From the NCBI RefSeq assembly GCF_004193775.1, contig NC_041016.1:48112767-48176766 (forward strand): a stretch of 64,000 nt of DNA, in the 5' to 3' direction. This DNA comes from Glycine soja. Its lineage: Eukaryota > Streptophyta > Magnoliopsida > Fabales > Fabaceae. Position 1 is the stretch's first letter. Every line of letters starts with the position of its first letter. Made by a program: the position numbers and the translations under genes. Shown one piece after another: positions 1-12,572 of this stretch. A model generated the notes under the pieces. The model worked only from the letters and a program-made list of their open reading frames with translations, was not told the origin of the DNA and made no database searches.

Positions 1-1090
1 ATTTTACAAGTTTTGTCATCAATTTTCTTAGGTATTTTATCGTATGAGATATCTCTTTAGCATTATGTACATGTCAATCTTTCTTTTTAAAGAAGATTAT
101 TTCTTACTGAAATTCTTCTATTTATAGAAGGTAATGAGTGGTTTCCAAATATCAAGATCTTGTGCAGCTGTGCCTACATCTTATTAGGTTATAGTTAGAC
201 AACTATTGATTTAGTAAAATTTGCATCAGACTTGAGAGATAACCACCTTAATATATAATTACTTGATGGTGATTCATCTTATTAGGTTATAGTTAGACAA
301 CTATTGATTTAGTAAAATTTGCATCAGACTTGAGAGATAACCACCTTAATATATAATTACTTGATGGTGATTCTCTACTAATTATGAAGAAATAATTCCT
401 AACATGTTTATATACACATTTCTAATTAACCATTCTCGTTACCTATGTGCGTGTTTGGTTTAGTGTTTATCATTGTTTGATTTCAATCAAGTACAAATTA
501 CAAATTGTAGATTTTGTGATTTTTTTGGACGTTATTAATGTCAAAATATCACGTGTTTTTAATTGATGTACAAACAATTGCAAGCTATGTTGTTATCCTT
601 TCATTTTTATTTTAGGCCTATGGTCATTATCATGATTTGTATTACATCATTTATGACATTTCTATTACACAGTTTCAGTTTATGTTGGAGAATAGTCTTT
701 AACTATAAATGTCATCCATTATGGGAAAAAAATGTATGGTATGACTTGTTGCTTCCAATTCAACAAATAATTGACTCTCCTCCAGTCTCTATTCATTTTT
801 GTTAATAACATGAACAAATTATATATGATTGCTTCACTTTCTCACCTACACATAGTGGTTGTTATTGGTTGTAGGTACTACTATTTCACTGTCATGGGAA
901 GTTACGGTGCTTTTATCTCATTGTTGCTTGACTGGACATAAACTCATACAATTTTCGCTGCCATCACTGCACTCATAGTTATTGTTACAAGGATCTTTCG
1001 AGATATGTATGTCATTCTGACACTTATGTGGATATTACATTTTTTCATATATGAATATTCTTTAATATTAAAATTATTTGCATCCTGAGT
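1..1090. other. AT-rich flank without a recognised gene
   Basis: I see no gene here. Short open frames have no family resemblance and no splice-supported continuation. The only clear structure is the 98-bp tandem duplication listed separately. The right part may belong to the 5' non-coding region of the CACTA element that follows. Confidence 0.5.
177..373. repeat. 98-bp perfect tandem duplication
   Basis: Positions 177-274 are repeated without a mismatch at 275-372, each copy ending in the same GATGGTGATTC. Identity over 98 bp implies a recent duplication or an assembly duplication. No coding sequence is involved. Confidence 0.9.
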
Positions 1091-1110
1091 GAACCTTAGT
1101 TTCCCATTTG

Positions 1111-1165
1111 AGATTCAATACAATGATTAATATGGACAATTTAGATTAATCGTTGTATTGGATCT
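1111..1165. repeat. Imperfect hairpin in the CACTA 5' region
   Basis: The segment at 1111-1131 is nearly the reverse complement of 1145-1165, separated by a 13-nt loop. It lies about 350 bp before the first transposase-like codons. It may be a subterminal inverted repeat of the CACTA element, but no CACTA terminus was found upstream. Confidence 0.45.
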
Positions 1166-1520
1166 TGAATTGTCCATTTGGACAGTTTGGGAACACTCTT
1201 TTTTTTTACTTAATTCATAGTTATAGGTTAAGTATGTTGTGTTATATTTGATTAAATTTCAGTTTAGTGCATATCATTTTGTTCTCCGGGTGCATACTTG
1301 AACGCGGTCAATTCATATCACCACTTTCATTTCGTGTACTTGGAGACCAATGCGAAATGTTGCCAAAATTTTATCAAATTTACCATAACGTACTTAACAT
1401 GTATGTATGAATGACGTAAAAAAGGGAGTTCCTGAATGGGATAGGACCACACCTTTTTACGAAAAAAGTGAGATTATCATGCATACGGGATAACGTATCC
1501 GATATCACAGAACACAAAAC

Positions 1521-4500
1521 ATGAATCAAAGTTGGATTAAAGCACCTCGATAAGCGACGACTATCAAAAAGGGGTTGAATATTTCTTGCAATTTGCACAA
1601 CAAAATGCACCAGTATTAACTGCAAAATATTTTTGTCCATGTGTTAAATGTGTGAATGGGATACGTCAGTCATTGAATGACATGAGATCACATCTTATAT
1701 GTGAGGGGGTTTAGTCCAACTTATACAAATTGGATATGGCATGGTGAATTGCCACACATGTCAACAGCCCCTCACACTGATGCAGTTGATGTACAAACTA
1801 GAGATCGTATAGAAGACATGATACGTGATCTTGGCCAAGAGGTTTTTTGGCATGCTCATGCTCCTTATTATGAAAAATTACAAACAGATTCGAAGAAGCC
1901 ATTGTATTTGGGATGCATAACCTTCACTCGGTTATCGACGGTGCTAGCTTTGGTGAACTTGAAGCCCAGATTTGGGTGGAGTGACAAAAGCTTCATTGAG
2001 TTGCTTATGTTATTTAAAAATATGTTTCCTAACGATAACATGTTATTGAAGAGTCACTATGAGGCAAAGAAAATATTATGTCTTGTGGGTATGGAGTACC
2101 AGAAAATTCATGCATGTTCTAATGATTGTATTCTGTACAGAAATGAGTTTATGAAAATGCACAACTGCCCGACATGTGGGGTATCACGCTACAAAGTGAA
2201 CGATGGCGAATGCAGTGATGATGCAGCCACAAACAACAGTTGTCCAGCAAATGTTTGCCGGTATCTTCCAATAATATCAAGGTTTAAGAGATTGTTCGCT
2301 AGTGCAGATGATGCAAAAAACCTTAGGTGGCATACAGATGACAGAATAATTGATGGGTTGCTCTGACATCTCACTGATTCTCTATAATGGAAGACAATTG
2401 ATCGCTTGTATTTGAAATTTGGAGAGGATCCAAGAAACCTAACGCTTGGTCTTGCTTCAGATGAAATGAATCCTTTTGGTAACTTGAGCACTAACCATAA
2501 TTCATGGCCTGTTTTATTGATGATTTACAACATTCCTCCTTGGTTGTGCATGAAGCAAAAATACATTTGTTGTCTGTGATGATAGCGGGTCCAAGATAGC
2601 TAAAAATGATATTGATGTCTATCTGACTCCCTTGATTGAAGACTTGAGAAAATTGTGGGTAGACGAGGTTGATGTGTATGATGGGAATGTTCAACAAACC
2701 TTCAGGTTACGTGCAATGATATTTTGCATCATTAATGACTTTCCGGCTTATGGAAATTTGAGTGGATATAGTGTGAAAGGACACCATGCATGTCCTATTT
2801 GTGAGAAAAAGACAAGTTACATCCAACTAAAACATGGAAAGAAGACAATATATACAAGGCACCAAAGATTTTTGAAACCTTATCACCCGTATCAGCGATT
2901 AAAGAAAGCATTTAATGGAGAGAATGGGATTGAAAGTGCGCCTAAACCCTTAGTTGGACACAAAGTTTATGATGGGTGAAAAACATCGTAATTATCTTTG
3001 GTAAGACACAAAAAAATGTGTGTGTGATAGCTTGATTGACATTGTGTGGATGTTATGCATGTCAAGAAAAATGTGTGTGATAGCTTGATTGACACCCTTC
3101 TTAACATTAAAGGCAAGACAAATGATGGTTTGAAATGTCATCAAGATTTGGTTGACATGGGTATATGAGACCAGTTGCATCCAATTTCATGAGGTGATCA
3201 ATCCTATTTGCCCCTAGCATGTCACACAATGTCAATGACAGAGAAAAAAAGTTTTTGCCACTGTCTCAAAAATCTGAAAGTCCCACAAGGATACTCTTTA
3301 AATATCAAGAGTCTCGTGTCAGTTAAGGATTTGAAATTGGTTGGCTTGAAATCTCATGATTGTCACGTGTTAATGTAATAACTCTTGCTAGTGGTCGTTC
3401 GTGGTATCTTGCCTAAAAAAGTTATGTTTTCCATAAATCGCTTGTGTTTTTTCTTTAATGTTATCTGTAGCAAGGTTATTGACCCTCAACAGTTGGATAA
3501 TTTGGAGAATGAGACTTCCATCATCCTTTGTGAATTGGAGATGTATTTTCCGCTATCATTTTTTGACATCATGATTCACTTAATTGTTCATCTTGTACTG
3601 GAGATTCGGTTCTGTGGGCCTGTCTTTTTACGTTGGATGTATCCGGTTGAGCGCTACATGAAAGTGTTGAAAGGATATACAAAGAATCAATATCGACCAG
3701 AAGCAAAGCATTGTTGAAAGATATGTTGTTGAAGAATCTATTAAGTTTTGTTCAAAGTATATAAATAACGCTACACCAGTTGGGGTTCCTCAAAGTCGTC
3801 ATGACTCCACAATTCAAGGTAAGGGTACACGAGGATTCAATGTTGTAACCATGGATCGCTAGCAATTGTCACAAGCTCATCTATATGTATTAAACAACAC
3901 AGCAGAGGTGATCCTGTACATAGATGCTCACAAAAAAATGTCACAGATACTCACCGAAAAATAAACAAGATGAGGTTGTTGCAAGAGCACAATAAAACTT
4001 TCATTAACTGGTTTAAACAAACAATCTTCGTAGATGACAGTGCTTCGAAGACAGTAAGATTGTTAGTTGTTGGTCCAAATCTCAATGTTATAACTTGAAA
4101 GGGATGTGATATCAATCACTATTCTTTTTACACAAAGTCATAAGATGAAAAAAGTAGCGTGCAGAACAATCGGGTGAGTGTTGACAGTCATTCAAATTAC
4201 TTTTGTAGTGCTTCTGGTAACAATCCAATTCAAGCGTCCATGCCTTACTATGGAATCATTGAAGATATTTGGGAGCTTGTTTACGGTGCATTTAGAGTGT
4301 CTGTCTTCAAGTGTTAGTGGGTAAATAGAAATATCGAAATATGTCAAGACAAAATGAGATTTACTTTAGTAGACCTTCAAAAGGTTGTTTACAACGACGA
4401 CCCATTCATCATGGCAGCGCAAGCTAGACAAGTATTTTATGTCCAAGATTCGTGCGACTCAAGATGGTCAGTAGTTCTACAAGGGAGAACAACTTGTATT

Positions 4501-4578
4501 GGTGACCATATTGATGGTTCAACACTTTATCAGCGAGATGTTGGCTTTCTCCCAACAAATGCCTTTCATAAATGGTGA
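1521..4578 (+). pseudogene. Decayed CACTA (En/Spm) tnp2-type transposase
   Basis: This is the remnant of a TNP2-like transposase, the cut-and-paste enzyme of CACTA elements. In order I see: an N-terminal transposase-associated domain from ATG 1521 (MNQSWIKAPR, then the CPCVKCVNG zinc-type motif near 1640); the tnp2 core at 1701-2366 with HNCPTCGVSRYK; more core at 2632-2979 with the HHACPICEKK cysteine motif; a DUF4218-like part at about 3480-3870 (ending its conserved stretch with KGYTKNQYRPEA); and a DUF4216-like part at about 4090-4578 (MPYYGIIEDIWE, then DDPFIMAAQARQVFYVQD). The frame is broken by a stop and frameshift near 1551, an extra G near 1705, stops near 2366, and many later lesions. 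No TIR pair was found around it. It cannot encode an active enzyme. Domain assignment is confident; element limits are not. Confidence 0.88.
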
Positions 4579-4639
4579 AGATCAGGAGGATGATGTACAT
4601 ACAAATCGTAATGATCATGATGAATGTTTATGAAAAAAT

Positions 4640-5967
4640 ATTCCTAGGTAACTGCGTATGAACAAAGTAATGTATATAACATATTGCATAATTGTAATAT
4701 ATTTATGTATTTGGATTCAAACTTGCTCAAATACAAACATTCTCAAATTCAAACATTTAATTCATTTGATTTATTTATATCAATTTTTAAATTATTATCG
4801 AATAAAAAAGTGAAGGAAAATAATAATATTTTTTTTCAATATTTTAGGACTAAAGTAACTTGCGGTTGATTTGATTAAATGATGTAATTGCTTACATTGC
4901 ACCTTAGCTGAATTAAATTAAACGAAAAGTGTCCTATGTTAAAATAAAAAAAATGAAAAAAATATAATATTTTCATGTAGTAAAAAGTGAAAAAAATAGA
5001 ATAAAAAAAATCTTAAAAGCTTTTTAGTTCCTATAAAATAGAATTTTAATTTTTATTTTAATCTATATTGTCAAATAGTATCATAAACGAATTATGAAAT
5101 TGATAATATTAATAGTCTATTAACTTATCTTATTTTCAATAAATATGACAGATAATATCAACTATTTACAATATATAGGAACTTAAAAAAAATAATTTAT
5201 AAAAAAATTACACATGATTACATATCAGATTCCTTGAAAACGTAGAAGTTAATTAAAGATAAATATTCTTGTTATGTTATCACTCAACATTATCTTTGAA
5301 CAAGAATTACTAAATAAAAAATTAAAACAAAAATCTTTAAAAGATTAAAAAAATCTTATTTTAATTATAAAAAGTCAAAAAGTTATTTAATAGAAGATAA
5401 AATTTTAATATTTTTTTGGTAAACCAAAATATATATGTGTGTGAATACAAAGTTAGTTTAAAATAACTGAGTGCACAAGCATTGCAGCTACTACAAAACC
5501 ATCGTTCCCTCCCACACCCCAGATCAAGGAAGCGCCCCTCACACACCCACCTGCTCCATCCAACCATATAAAACCAAAGTTTGTATATAGCCAGAGGGAG
5601 CAAGCTTAGCCATCCAAGTCTATAATACAAGATTCTGGCCACAGAACTCCCACACATCACACTTTAGTTTAATTTAACTTTAAAAAGTTTCTAAGGAAAA
5701 AAATTCTAAAATAATTATTGTTTTAGTTTTTAAATATAATATTAATAATTTTTTATTTAAATCTTTTATGATATTAATAGTTTAATAAAATTTATAAATT
5801 AATTAATTTTATAAATTTATTTATTTATTTTTATCAATGTAAAATAACTTAAAACAATTATTATTTAAGATGGAGGAAGTAATATTTAACATAATTAAGT
5901 ACTTACAATTAAACTTCTTTAATTAAGAGGAAACAACTTTGTGCTTGATAATTCCTGATGATATAAA

Positions 5968-5970
<3 letters not shown>
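4640..5970. other. AT-rich spacer
   Basis: No gene is visible. The sequence is mostly A/T runs. A more GC-rich patch near 5470-5640 is open on the minus strand but resembles nothing I know. The left end may still belong to the CACTA element. Confidence 0.5.

Positions 5971-5971
<1 letters not shown>

Positions 5972-6014
<43 letters not shown>
5972..6014. repeat. (TA)n microsatellite
   Basis: An uninterrupted AT/TA dinucleotide run of about 43 bp. It makes a spurious tyrosine/isoleucine reading frame on the minus strand. Confidence 0.95.
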
Positions 6015-6020
<6 letters not shown>

Positions 6021-8095
6021 TATGCTGAAAAGAATTTAAAAAAAATGAAACATTTTGATAAGATCGATAAATGCTAGAAGAAAAAAAGTATGCGTTGCTT
6101 ACTTTAGTCATGGCATGTTGGGGGAGTGGGGACTCTAGTCAACGTCAAATTTAAACACGGAAGGTCCAGAGCTTGGAAATTATCGTGCTCGTTTAGAAAA
6201 GTCAAGGAAGTAAAATGGTAGTATCTAAACTCTAAAGACCCCACATTACGTGAACCAATAAAGCGTGTGTACTAATCTTATTTGGAACTAAAGGCTTAAC
6301 GATCCAAAGGACAGAATTTTTTTAAATTATTAAATAAGAATAAAATTTAAATTAATATTATGAAAGGAATAAATCGTAGAATAACTTATAAATTTTGAAT
6401 TGGAAGTTGTACAATATGTTACGATTTTTTTCCATTGAAGTTGTATAAAATAAGATTACCAGACCATAATTTTATGTAGATTCGTGGAAATTCTATAAAC
6501 TCGACTTGTAAAATCAAATCATAAAATCGTAAGAATTTACTCAATTTAAAAATATATTAATATTTCTATATATAAAATTATAACTAAATATTTAAACCCT
6601 AAAATAAATCAAAATAACAAACTTTAACAATAAATCAATAAAGAGAAAACAAACCAAATAATCTCAATTTCTAAGGGTACCAACCAAAAAAATTGGTTCT
6701 AATGTTTAATAAACATGGTCAACTCTAATATATTCAAACTAGGACATTATGTAATAGTGATATGTGATATTGTCCTACAAAATTTGTCAATCAACCACCA
6801 CTTTCACTGTATACAGCAAAGAAGAAAACTAAATCGGAACACATTGTTGATATTTAGTCTTAGATAAACCAACATACTAAGAATAACTTACTATTCCTAC
6901 ACCATTTGCTTATGAGGAAATTTTTTTTTCTAGTTCTAAAACAACAATGAATTGATACTCAAAAATAAAACAATGGTCAATTATTCTTTAATCATACCAT
7001 ACTAACATCCACAGTCAATGTCTGCCTTTTGACCCACAATGTTTCTTGATACACAAAGCCTACAAGGAGTATTTTCAGTCATTTACCAAGACTAATTTCC
7101 TTTGAGGCCAATATCTTTCTATGACTGATATGACATACAGGAACTCAATAGAAGCTCCAATAGCAAAAGCAACCCCCCCGAAAATTTGACCAGCCTAGAA
7201 ACACAAAACACTAATGACAGCAATGAAGAATTTCATGTTTCTATTTTCCTGTGTAGTAAGAAGTTAACAAATCACTTAGCTTGGAATTAAAGTACCATTG
7301 GACCCTCAACCTCAAGTGATTCCAAATTTCAATTTATAGAAATGCAAGAGACATTAATACTCTGACAGAAGATCATTTATTCATATCTCATACGTCATTC
7401 TACTCAATTAATATTAAAATATTGGAATTTTGACAAATATGAGAAAATCTGCAACTTCCCATTTCCCTAACGATGATAAAATCCAGTACATGACAATCAA
7501 AATGTAACAGCAAGAAACACAAGTTAACACACCAAATGACTAGCAAAACTCACACACCAAATGCCAAGGAACATTAATCTTGAAGATGAATAGCAAAACA
7601 AAATCACAAAAATAGAAACAAACATTGGTCAGGTAGTGAAGGGATCGAAAAATCCTAGTCTTGAACTCGCACAGTCGCACTCAAACTTCACCGTCGCACA
7701 CTCGCACTCGAACTTTACCGTCGTGGACTCGCGGTCTCATAGAGCATCCCTTCACTGTCGCACCTCACCGTTGAACTCTGACACGAAACACAACATGGGG
7801 AGGAAAAAACTACAAAGAAAATGAAATAACCACTAAGCAGCTACAACATGAACCCACAAATGAGGAAGATAGAAAATGAAGCGTGAACGAAACGACGCCG
7901 TTTTGGATTTTTTTTTGCAAACCGACTCAACGCAAACTCATGAGATTACCTTAACTCGCTCAAGTCTGCACAAACTCGACTGAGTCCACTCCGATTTTGA
8001 TTCTGCTCCCATTTTAACTCGCTAAGGATTTGTGGAATCGTAGAATCATATGATTCTATGATTTAAAATGTGATTTTGATAACCATGGTAAAAAA
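6015..8095. other. Intergenic stretch; GSTU-upstream homology and possible gene relic
   Basis: At 6110-6200 the sequence resembles 13790-13880 (shared GGGACTCTAGTC and a following GGAAGGTCC block). This suggests it was once the distal upstream region of the GSTU copy now truncated at 9629. At 7075-7194 there is a possible minus-strand exon, listed separately. Near 7895 lies the palindromic AAACGACGCCGTTTT, a motif often seen near plant gene starts. Short frames around 7640-7820 are low-complexity and not called. Confidence 0.4.
7075..7194 (-). pseudogene. Possible orphan terminal exon, unidentified
   Basis: On the minus strand a TTTCTAG acceptor-like site is followed by an open frame. It begins AGQIFGGVAFAIGASIEFLY, continues VISVIERYWPQRK and ends at a TGA at 7075-7077. 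The glycine-rich hydrophobic stretch could be a membrane segment. I do not recognise the family, and no convincing upstream exon was found. It may be a relic or a captured fragment, or chance. Confidence 0.22.
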
Positions 8096-9310
8096 ATATT
8101 GACTTCAATTTTTTATTTTTTTTTTCAACATGACTTTAAAGTCATAAGGGAATATTTTTTTTTTCATTGAAGTCGTAAAATAATTTATGATTTTAATTTT
8201 TTTTTCAACATGACTTTAAATTTGTAAGGGATTTTTTTCTTTTTCCATTAAAGTCATAAATTATTTTACAACTTCAATTTTTTTCCATGACTTTAAAGTC
8301 GTAATGTATTTTTTTAAAATCGTAAATAATTTTTTATTTTAATTATTTAATGAATTAATATATGTTTTCTTTTTTGTTTTATTTAATATTTTCTATATTT
8401 TTTTATAATATTTTATTTAATATATTTTCTATATTTTTTTACTAATATTAAGGATTATTATTTGTTTTTTTAAATTAAAAAATAATGTAAAAGACTTAAA
8501 TATAAATAAAAATATTATAATAAAGGTAATACTCATTGTGTAGAGTTGAAAGATATATTCTTAACAATTATCCATACAAATAAGTTGATGACTAATATTG
8601 TTTCTACTTTTTAATTTTATGCTCGTGTTTAATTTGGATTGTTTATTTTATATTAATGTATTATGTTATATTTACTTTAACAACTAATTTTATTATTATA
8701 TTATTTGTCTGTTGTTAATATTAAAATAATTTACAAAATAAAATTAATTAATATTACTGTACAAAATTATTAATTTACTTAATGATGTAAAAATTAATTA
8801 TTTTTTAAGAAAATTAATATTATTTGATAAATTATAAGTTAATATTAGTAACAAAACATTTTAATATTTTTGTTAAATAAAGTACATTTTAATATTTTTA
8901 TTTATATTTAAGTCTTTTGCATTATTTTTTTAATTTACAAAATAAATAATAAACCTTAACATTAATAAAAAAATATAGAAAATATATTAAATAAAAAATA
9001 TAGAAAATATTAAATAAAACAAAAAAGAAAACATATATTAATTCATTAAATAATTAAAATAAAAACTATTTATAGTTTTTTTTAAAATACCTCACAACTT
9101 TAAAGTGGTGCAAAAAAAATAAAAAATTAAAGTCATAAAATAATTTACAACTTTGATGAAAAAGAAAAAAAAAACCCTTATGACTTTTAAGTCGTGTTGG
9201 AAAAAAATTGAAGTCGTAAAAATGGAAAAAGAAAAAAAATCCTTACAACTTAGTCATATTGAAAAGAAAAATAAAAAATTGAAGTTATAAAATTTTTTAC
9301 AATTTCGATG
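8095..9310. mobile_element. Long inverted-repeat (foldback-like) element
   Basis: Roughly 8100-8530 is the imperfect reverse complement of about 8880-9300, with a spacer near 350 bp. The inner arm parts match closely: 8338-8520 against 8884-9065, including the shared TTAATATATGTTTTCTTTTT. The outer arm parts are built from repeated units containing the palindrome GACTTTAAAGTC followed by GTAAGGG or GTAATG. No coding sequence is present. This is the architecture of a non-autonomous transposon with long terminal or subterminal inverted repeats. The exact ends, target duplication and superfamily could not be determined by eye. Confidence 0.6.
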
Positions 9311-9369
9311 GAAAAAAAAAGTTGTAACATAGTTTACTACTTTCAATTTAGAAGTCGTAGGTTATCCTG

Positions 9370-9628
9370 CGACTTATCTCTTTCAAGGTATTAATTTTAA
9401 TTTTACTATCATTTAGTAATTTTTTTTAAAAAATAATTGCCCCCTTTAGGTCGTTTCACCGGAACTAAACTAGAAGATTTAATTATCAGTCACATTTTCA
9501 TAAGCCAGTGTCTAATTCTCATCCTTATACATAAGCAAGCCTTAACCTAATTCTTTTGCACTACAAATTAGTTTTCTACTTGAATATTCTCTATCCTTCT
9601 TTTTTTCTCCTTGAACTTGAATATTCAC
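9370..9628 (+). promoter_or_regulatory. Relic GSTU promoter and 5'UTR
   Basis: Positions 9540-9628 are clearly similar to 14360-14438, the 5'UTR of GSTU-A. Both share TTTTGCACTRCAAAT, then a TTTTCTAC block, then CTTTTTTTCTCCTTGAACT. It therefore derives from the same ancestral promoter, but it now precedes only a broken exon 1. Confidence 0.6.
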
Positions 9629-9786
9629 TATGGCAGATGAGGTGGTTCTACTAGATTTCTGGCCAAGTCCATTTGGGATGAGGGTCAAGATTGCACTTGC
9701 TAGAAAAGGGTATCAAATGAGTCCAAAGAAGAGGACTTGAGGAACAAGAGCCCTTTGCTCCTCCAAATGAACCCGATTCACAAGAC
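9629..9786 (+). pseudogene. GSTU exon-1 stub, truncated and frameshifted
   Basis: The ATG at 9629 opens a frame reading [20 protein letters not shown], almost identical to GSTU-A. An extra base in the segment encoding LAEKG (GCTAGAAAAGG instead of GCTGAAAAGG) and a small deletion just after it shift the frame, giving an early TGA. Homology ends near 9786 at the codons for MNPIHK. There hAT transposase-like sequence takes over directly. The rest of exon 1 and exon 2 are absent nearby. It encodes no functional GST. Confidence 0.85.
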
Positions 9787-11540
9787 ATCAAACAAGCATT
9801 TCTGAAAATTAAAAGAGAAGGGAGTGAAACAATAGTCTTGGGAAATTATGTCTTTAATCAAGAAATAGCTAGGTGTGCATTTCGTCACATGATAGTTCTT
9901 CATGAGTATCCATTGTCAATTGTCGATCACGTTGGCTTTAAGGAATTTTGTGCTACTTTGCAACCTTTATTCAAGGGGATTTGTCAAAACACACTAAAAA
10001 GTGACATTATGAAGGATTATCATGAAATGAAACAGATTACAATGAAGCTGTTTGCAAAGATTCAAAATTGAGTTGCAATTACTAGTGATATGTAGACTGC
10101 TAGCAATCAAAATAAAGACTACATGACTATCACAACTCACTTTATTGATGATTCTATGACACTACAAAGTCGACTTGTGAGGTAATAACACTAAACTATA
10201 TAAAACACAATTCTTATTATATTATATTATTTTTGTTGTTGGTGATTAGATGATTGAAATTTTTATTTAAAATTTAGGTTCATTTATGTGTATGTTCCTC
10301 ATACCAGCATAACTCTTGCTGAAGTCTTGGTTCAATGTTTGATGGATTGAAATCTTTATAGGAAACTTTCTACTTTGACTATTGAAAACTGTAGTACAAA
10401 TGATGTTATGATTGAACGCATTATAGAAAAAATTCTACCTAGGTCTCTTATTTTGGCTGGTCAACAATTTCACATGTGTTGTTGTGCTCATATACTGAAT
10501 TTAATTGTCAAAGATGGTTTTTCATAATCTCTAATGCCATTGTAAAAGTTAGAGAAAGTGTTAGTTATTGAACAACAACACCCAAAAAAGAAGAGAAATT
10601 TATAGAGACGTGGTTAAATGAATATTCCAATTGGGATAAAGTTGATTCTTGATTGCAAAACTAGGTGGAGTTCTACTTTTTTAATGCTTCAAGTAGTCAT
10701 ACCATACCATGATGTCTTTGATTGATTGGCATAGATTCAACACAAAGCTTTGCGTAGTGAGTATGATTGGCTAATGGCAAAGGAGACTTGTGATAGATTG
10801 GAAATATTTTATGATGTGACACTCTTATTTTCTGGTTCTTCATATCTAACTGCAAATGTTTTTCCCCCCCAAAGATATGTCAAATTAGATTGGTTTTGAT
10901 TGAGTGGACTAGCTTTGGTATGGATGTTATTCATGAAATGGTTGAATCTACGATTGTCAAATTTGAGAAATGTTGGGGTGTGATGACCAGGGTGTTGGTT
11001 GTAGGTATTGTATTAGACCCGTGTATAAAGTTGACTTGTTGGATTATTTTTCCCTCAAATTTTTGGAGACAAAGCTGAATATGAAAATATAAAGGTAAAA
11101 ACTATTTGTTAAGAGTTGGTAATAGGGTATCATATGAAATTGGGAGCCAACTTTTTAAGCTAAATATTTAAACCCAAATGTAGTACATGGGGATGTTGTT
11201 GGAAGAAAAGACAAAGATGCTTGGAAGTCAGATTTCTCAAAACATCATAATGCAAAGAAAACTAATCCCTCCAATGGTAAAATAGAACTTCATTTCTATT
11301 TGAAGGAGACAACATTGCTCGATTCTGATGAACAATTTGACATTTTAGTTTGGTGGAAGACTAATGATTTAAAATGCCTAACTTGCAAATGATTGCAAGA
11401 GATTTTCTAGTAATTCTTATCTTAATTGTTCCTTTTGAGTCTTCATTTAGTATATTCGGTCGTATTCTTACTCCACATCGTCATAGATTACATCTACATA
11501 CTTTGGAGGCATTGGTGTGTCTCCAATATTAGCTTTAGAC
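9787..11540 (+). pseudogene. Decayed hAT (Ac/RICESLEEPER-type) transposase
   Basis: Pieces of a hAT transposase appear in order. Near 9850-10070 there is NQEIARCAFRHMIVLHEYPL, continuing to LKSDIMKDYHEMK. Near 10280-10520 lies the central region, ending CCCAHILNLIVKDG. Near 10890-11060 is FEKCWGVMTRVLVVGIVLDP. Near 11390-11530 is the C-terminal dimerisation domain (FGRILTPHRHRLH, TLEAL). The pieces lie in different frames with stops between them, and intron-like spacers occur near 10180-10275. No 8-bp target duplication was found. The element starts exactly where the GSTU stub ends, so it probably inserted into that gene or was joined to it by a deletion. Confidence 0.82.
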
Positions 11541-11697
11541 CGACATGAAAGGTAATTAAATTGATACTTTTAATTAGATATTCATATTAATTACATATTT
11601 TAATAAGCTTGTTTTCTTTTTCAGGCTCAACTAAATCGAAGGTGGACAAAACGTTACTCCAAAAAGTATTTATGGAAATAGTTGATGATGTTACTAT

Positions 11698-11699
<2 letters not shown>

Positions 11700-11779
<80 letters not shown>
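11700..11779. repeat. (TA)n microsatellite, about 80 bp
   Basis: A pure TA run. It lies in the non-coding 3' part of the hAT remnant. The open frame through it encodes only alternating Ile/Tyr and is not a gene. Confidence 0.95.
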
Positions 11780-11781
<2 letters not shown>

Positions 11782-12563
11782 TTCCAATTTTAACAATATC
11801 TATTGTTAGTGATTTTAATTTATATGTTTTTTTTTTATTTTAAGGAACAAATGATCAAAGTAAGGTTGTTGAAGAGTAAAGTTGAAGTTGTTTAGATTTA
11901 TGAAATTGAAGTTGAACTTCTTGTTCTTTTTATTGGATTTATGTTTAAAATAGACTACCATGCAGTTGTGCCTGCCTGTGTCCATTGCCATTCCTACTCC
12001 AAAGTTAGCTATGAAATGAACTACCTTATCAACTTCTCAATGAACTGACTAGTCATATATTGTGTTTGTAGTAGGATTATGTGTTAGGTTTCAAAAAAGA
12101 ATTCTCATTTTTTCCTTATACATCAAGAATCAAAGGTGATTGGTTCTAATATTAATGTGGTCATTATACACTGAAACAATAAAAAAAAATATTTATACTT
12201 TCTAAACTATTAGTTGCACTTCTTTATCTGTATGTCAAATTATTTTAATATCAAACAAAATATGTATGTTTCGCATTGATATCTATGTTAGACGGTTATA
12301 TGTGTTTTTTTTTACACTTTCAAGTTTGATTGTTTAGAAAAGTATATTAATTAAAAAAAAAACTTCTATTAAACAATGTGATATTTTGTGATTAATTGAC
12401 GGTATGCAACTTTTTTAAATTATAGGTATATATAAATTAAATCCACATAATTTAATTGGTTAATGATGATTCATGGGTTATTATAATCTTTTATACTTAT
12501 CTTAGTCTGGAATGAAAAAAAGCACATTGCTTATTAAATCCGTGACATGTGGGAAGTGAGTAA
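11780..12563. other. AT-rich spacer, hAT 3' flank
   Basis: No gene or RNA is recognised. The first part is probably hAT 3' non-coding sequence; the remainder is unassigned. Confidence 0.5.
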
Positions 12564-12572
12564 AATTATTTT

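Noticed and set aside
7636..7824. 62-codon open frame rich in Ser/His
   Set aside because: Made of short GTCGCACTCG-like repeats; no start context or homology.
11609..11809. Open frame through the TA run (also 5923-6111 and 50901-51188)
   Set aside because: Encodes only alternating Ile/Tyr from the microsatellite.
9787..11900. Search for an 8-bp target duplication around the hAT remnant
   Set aside because: No convincing octamer pair or terminal inverted repeat found; both ends appear lost.
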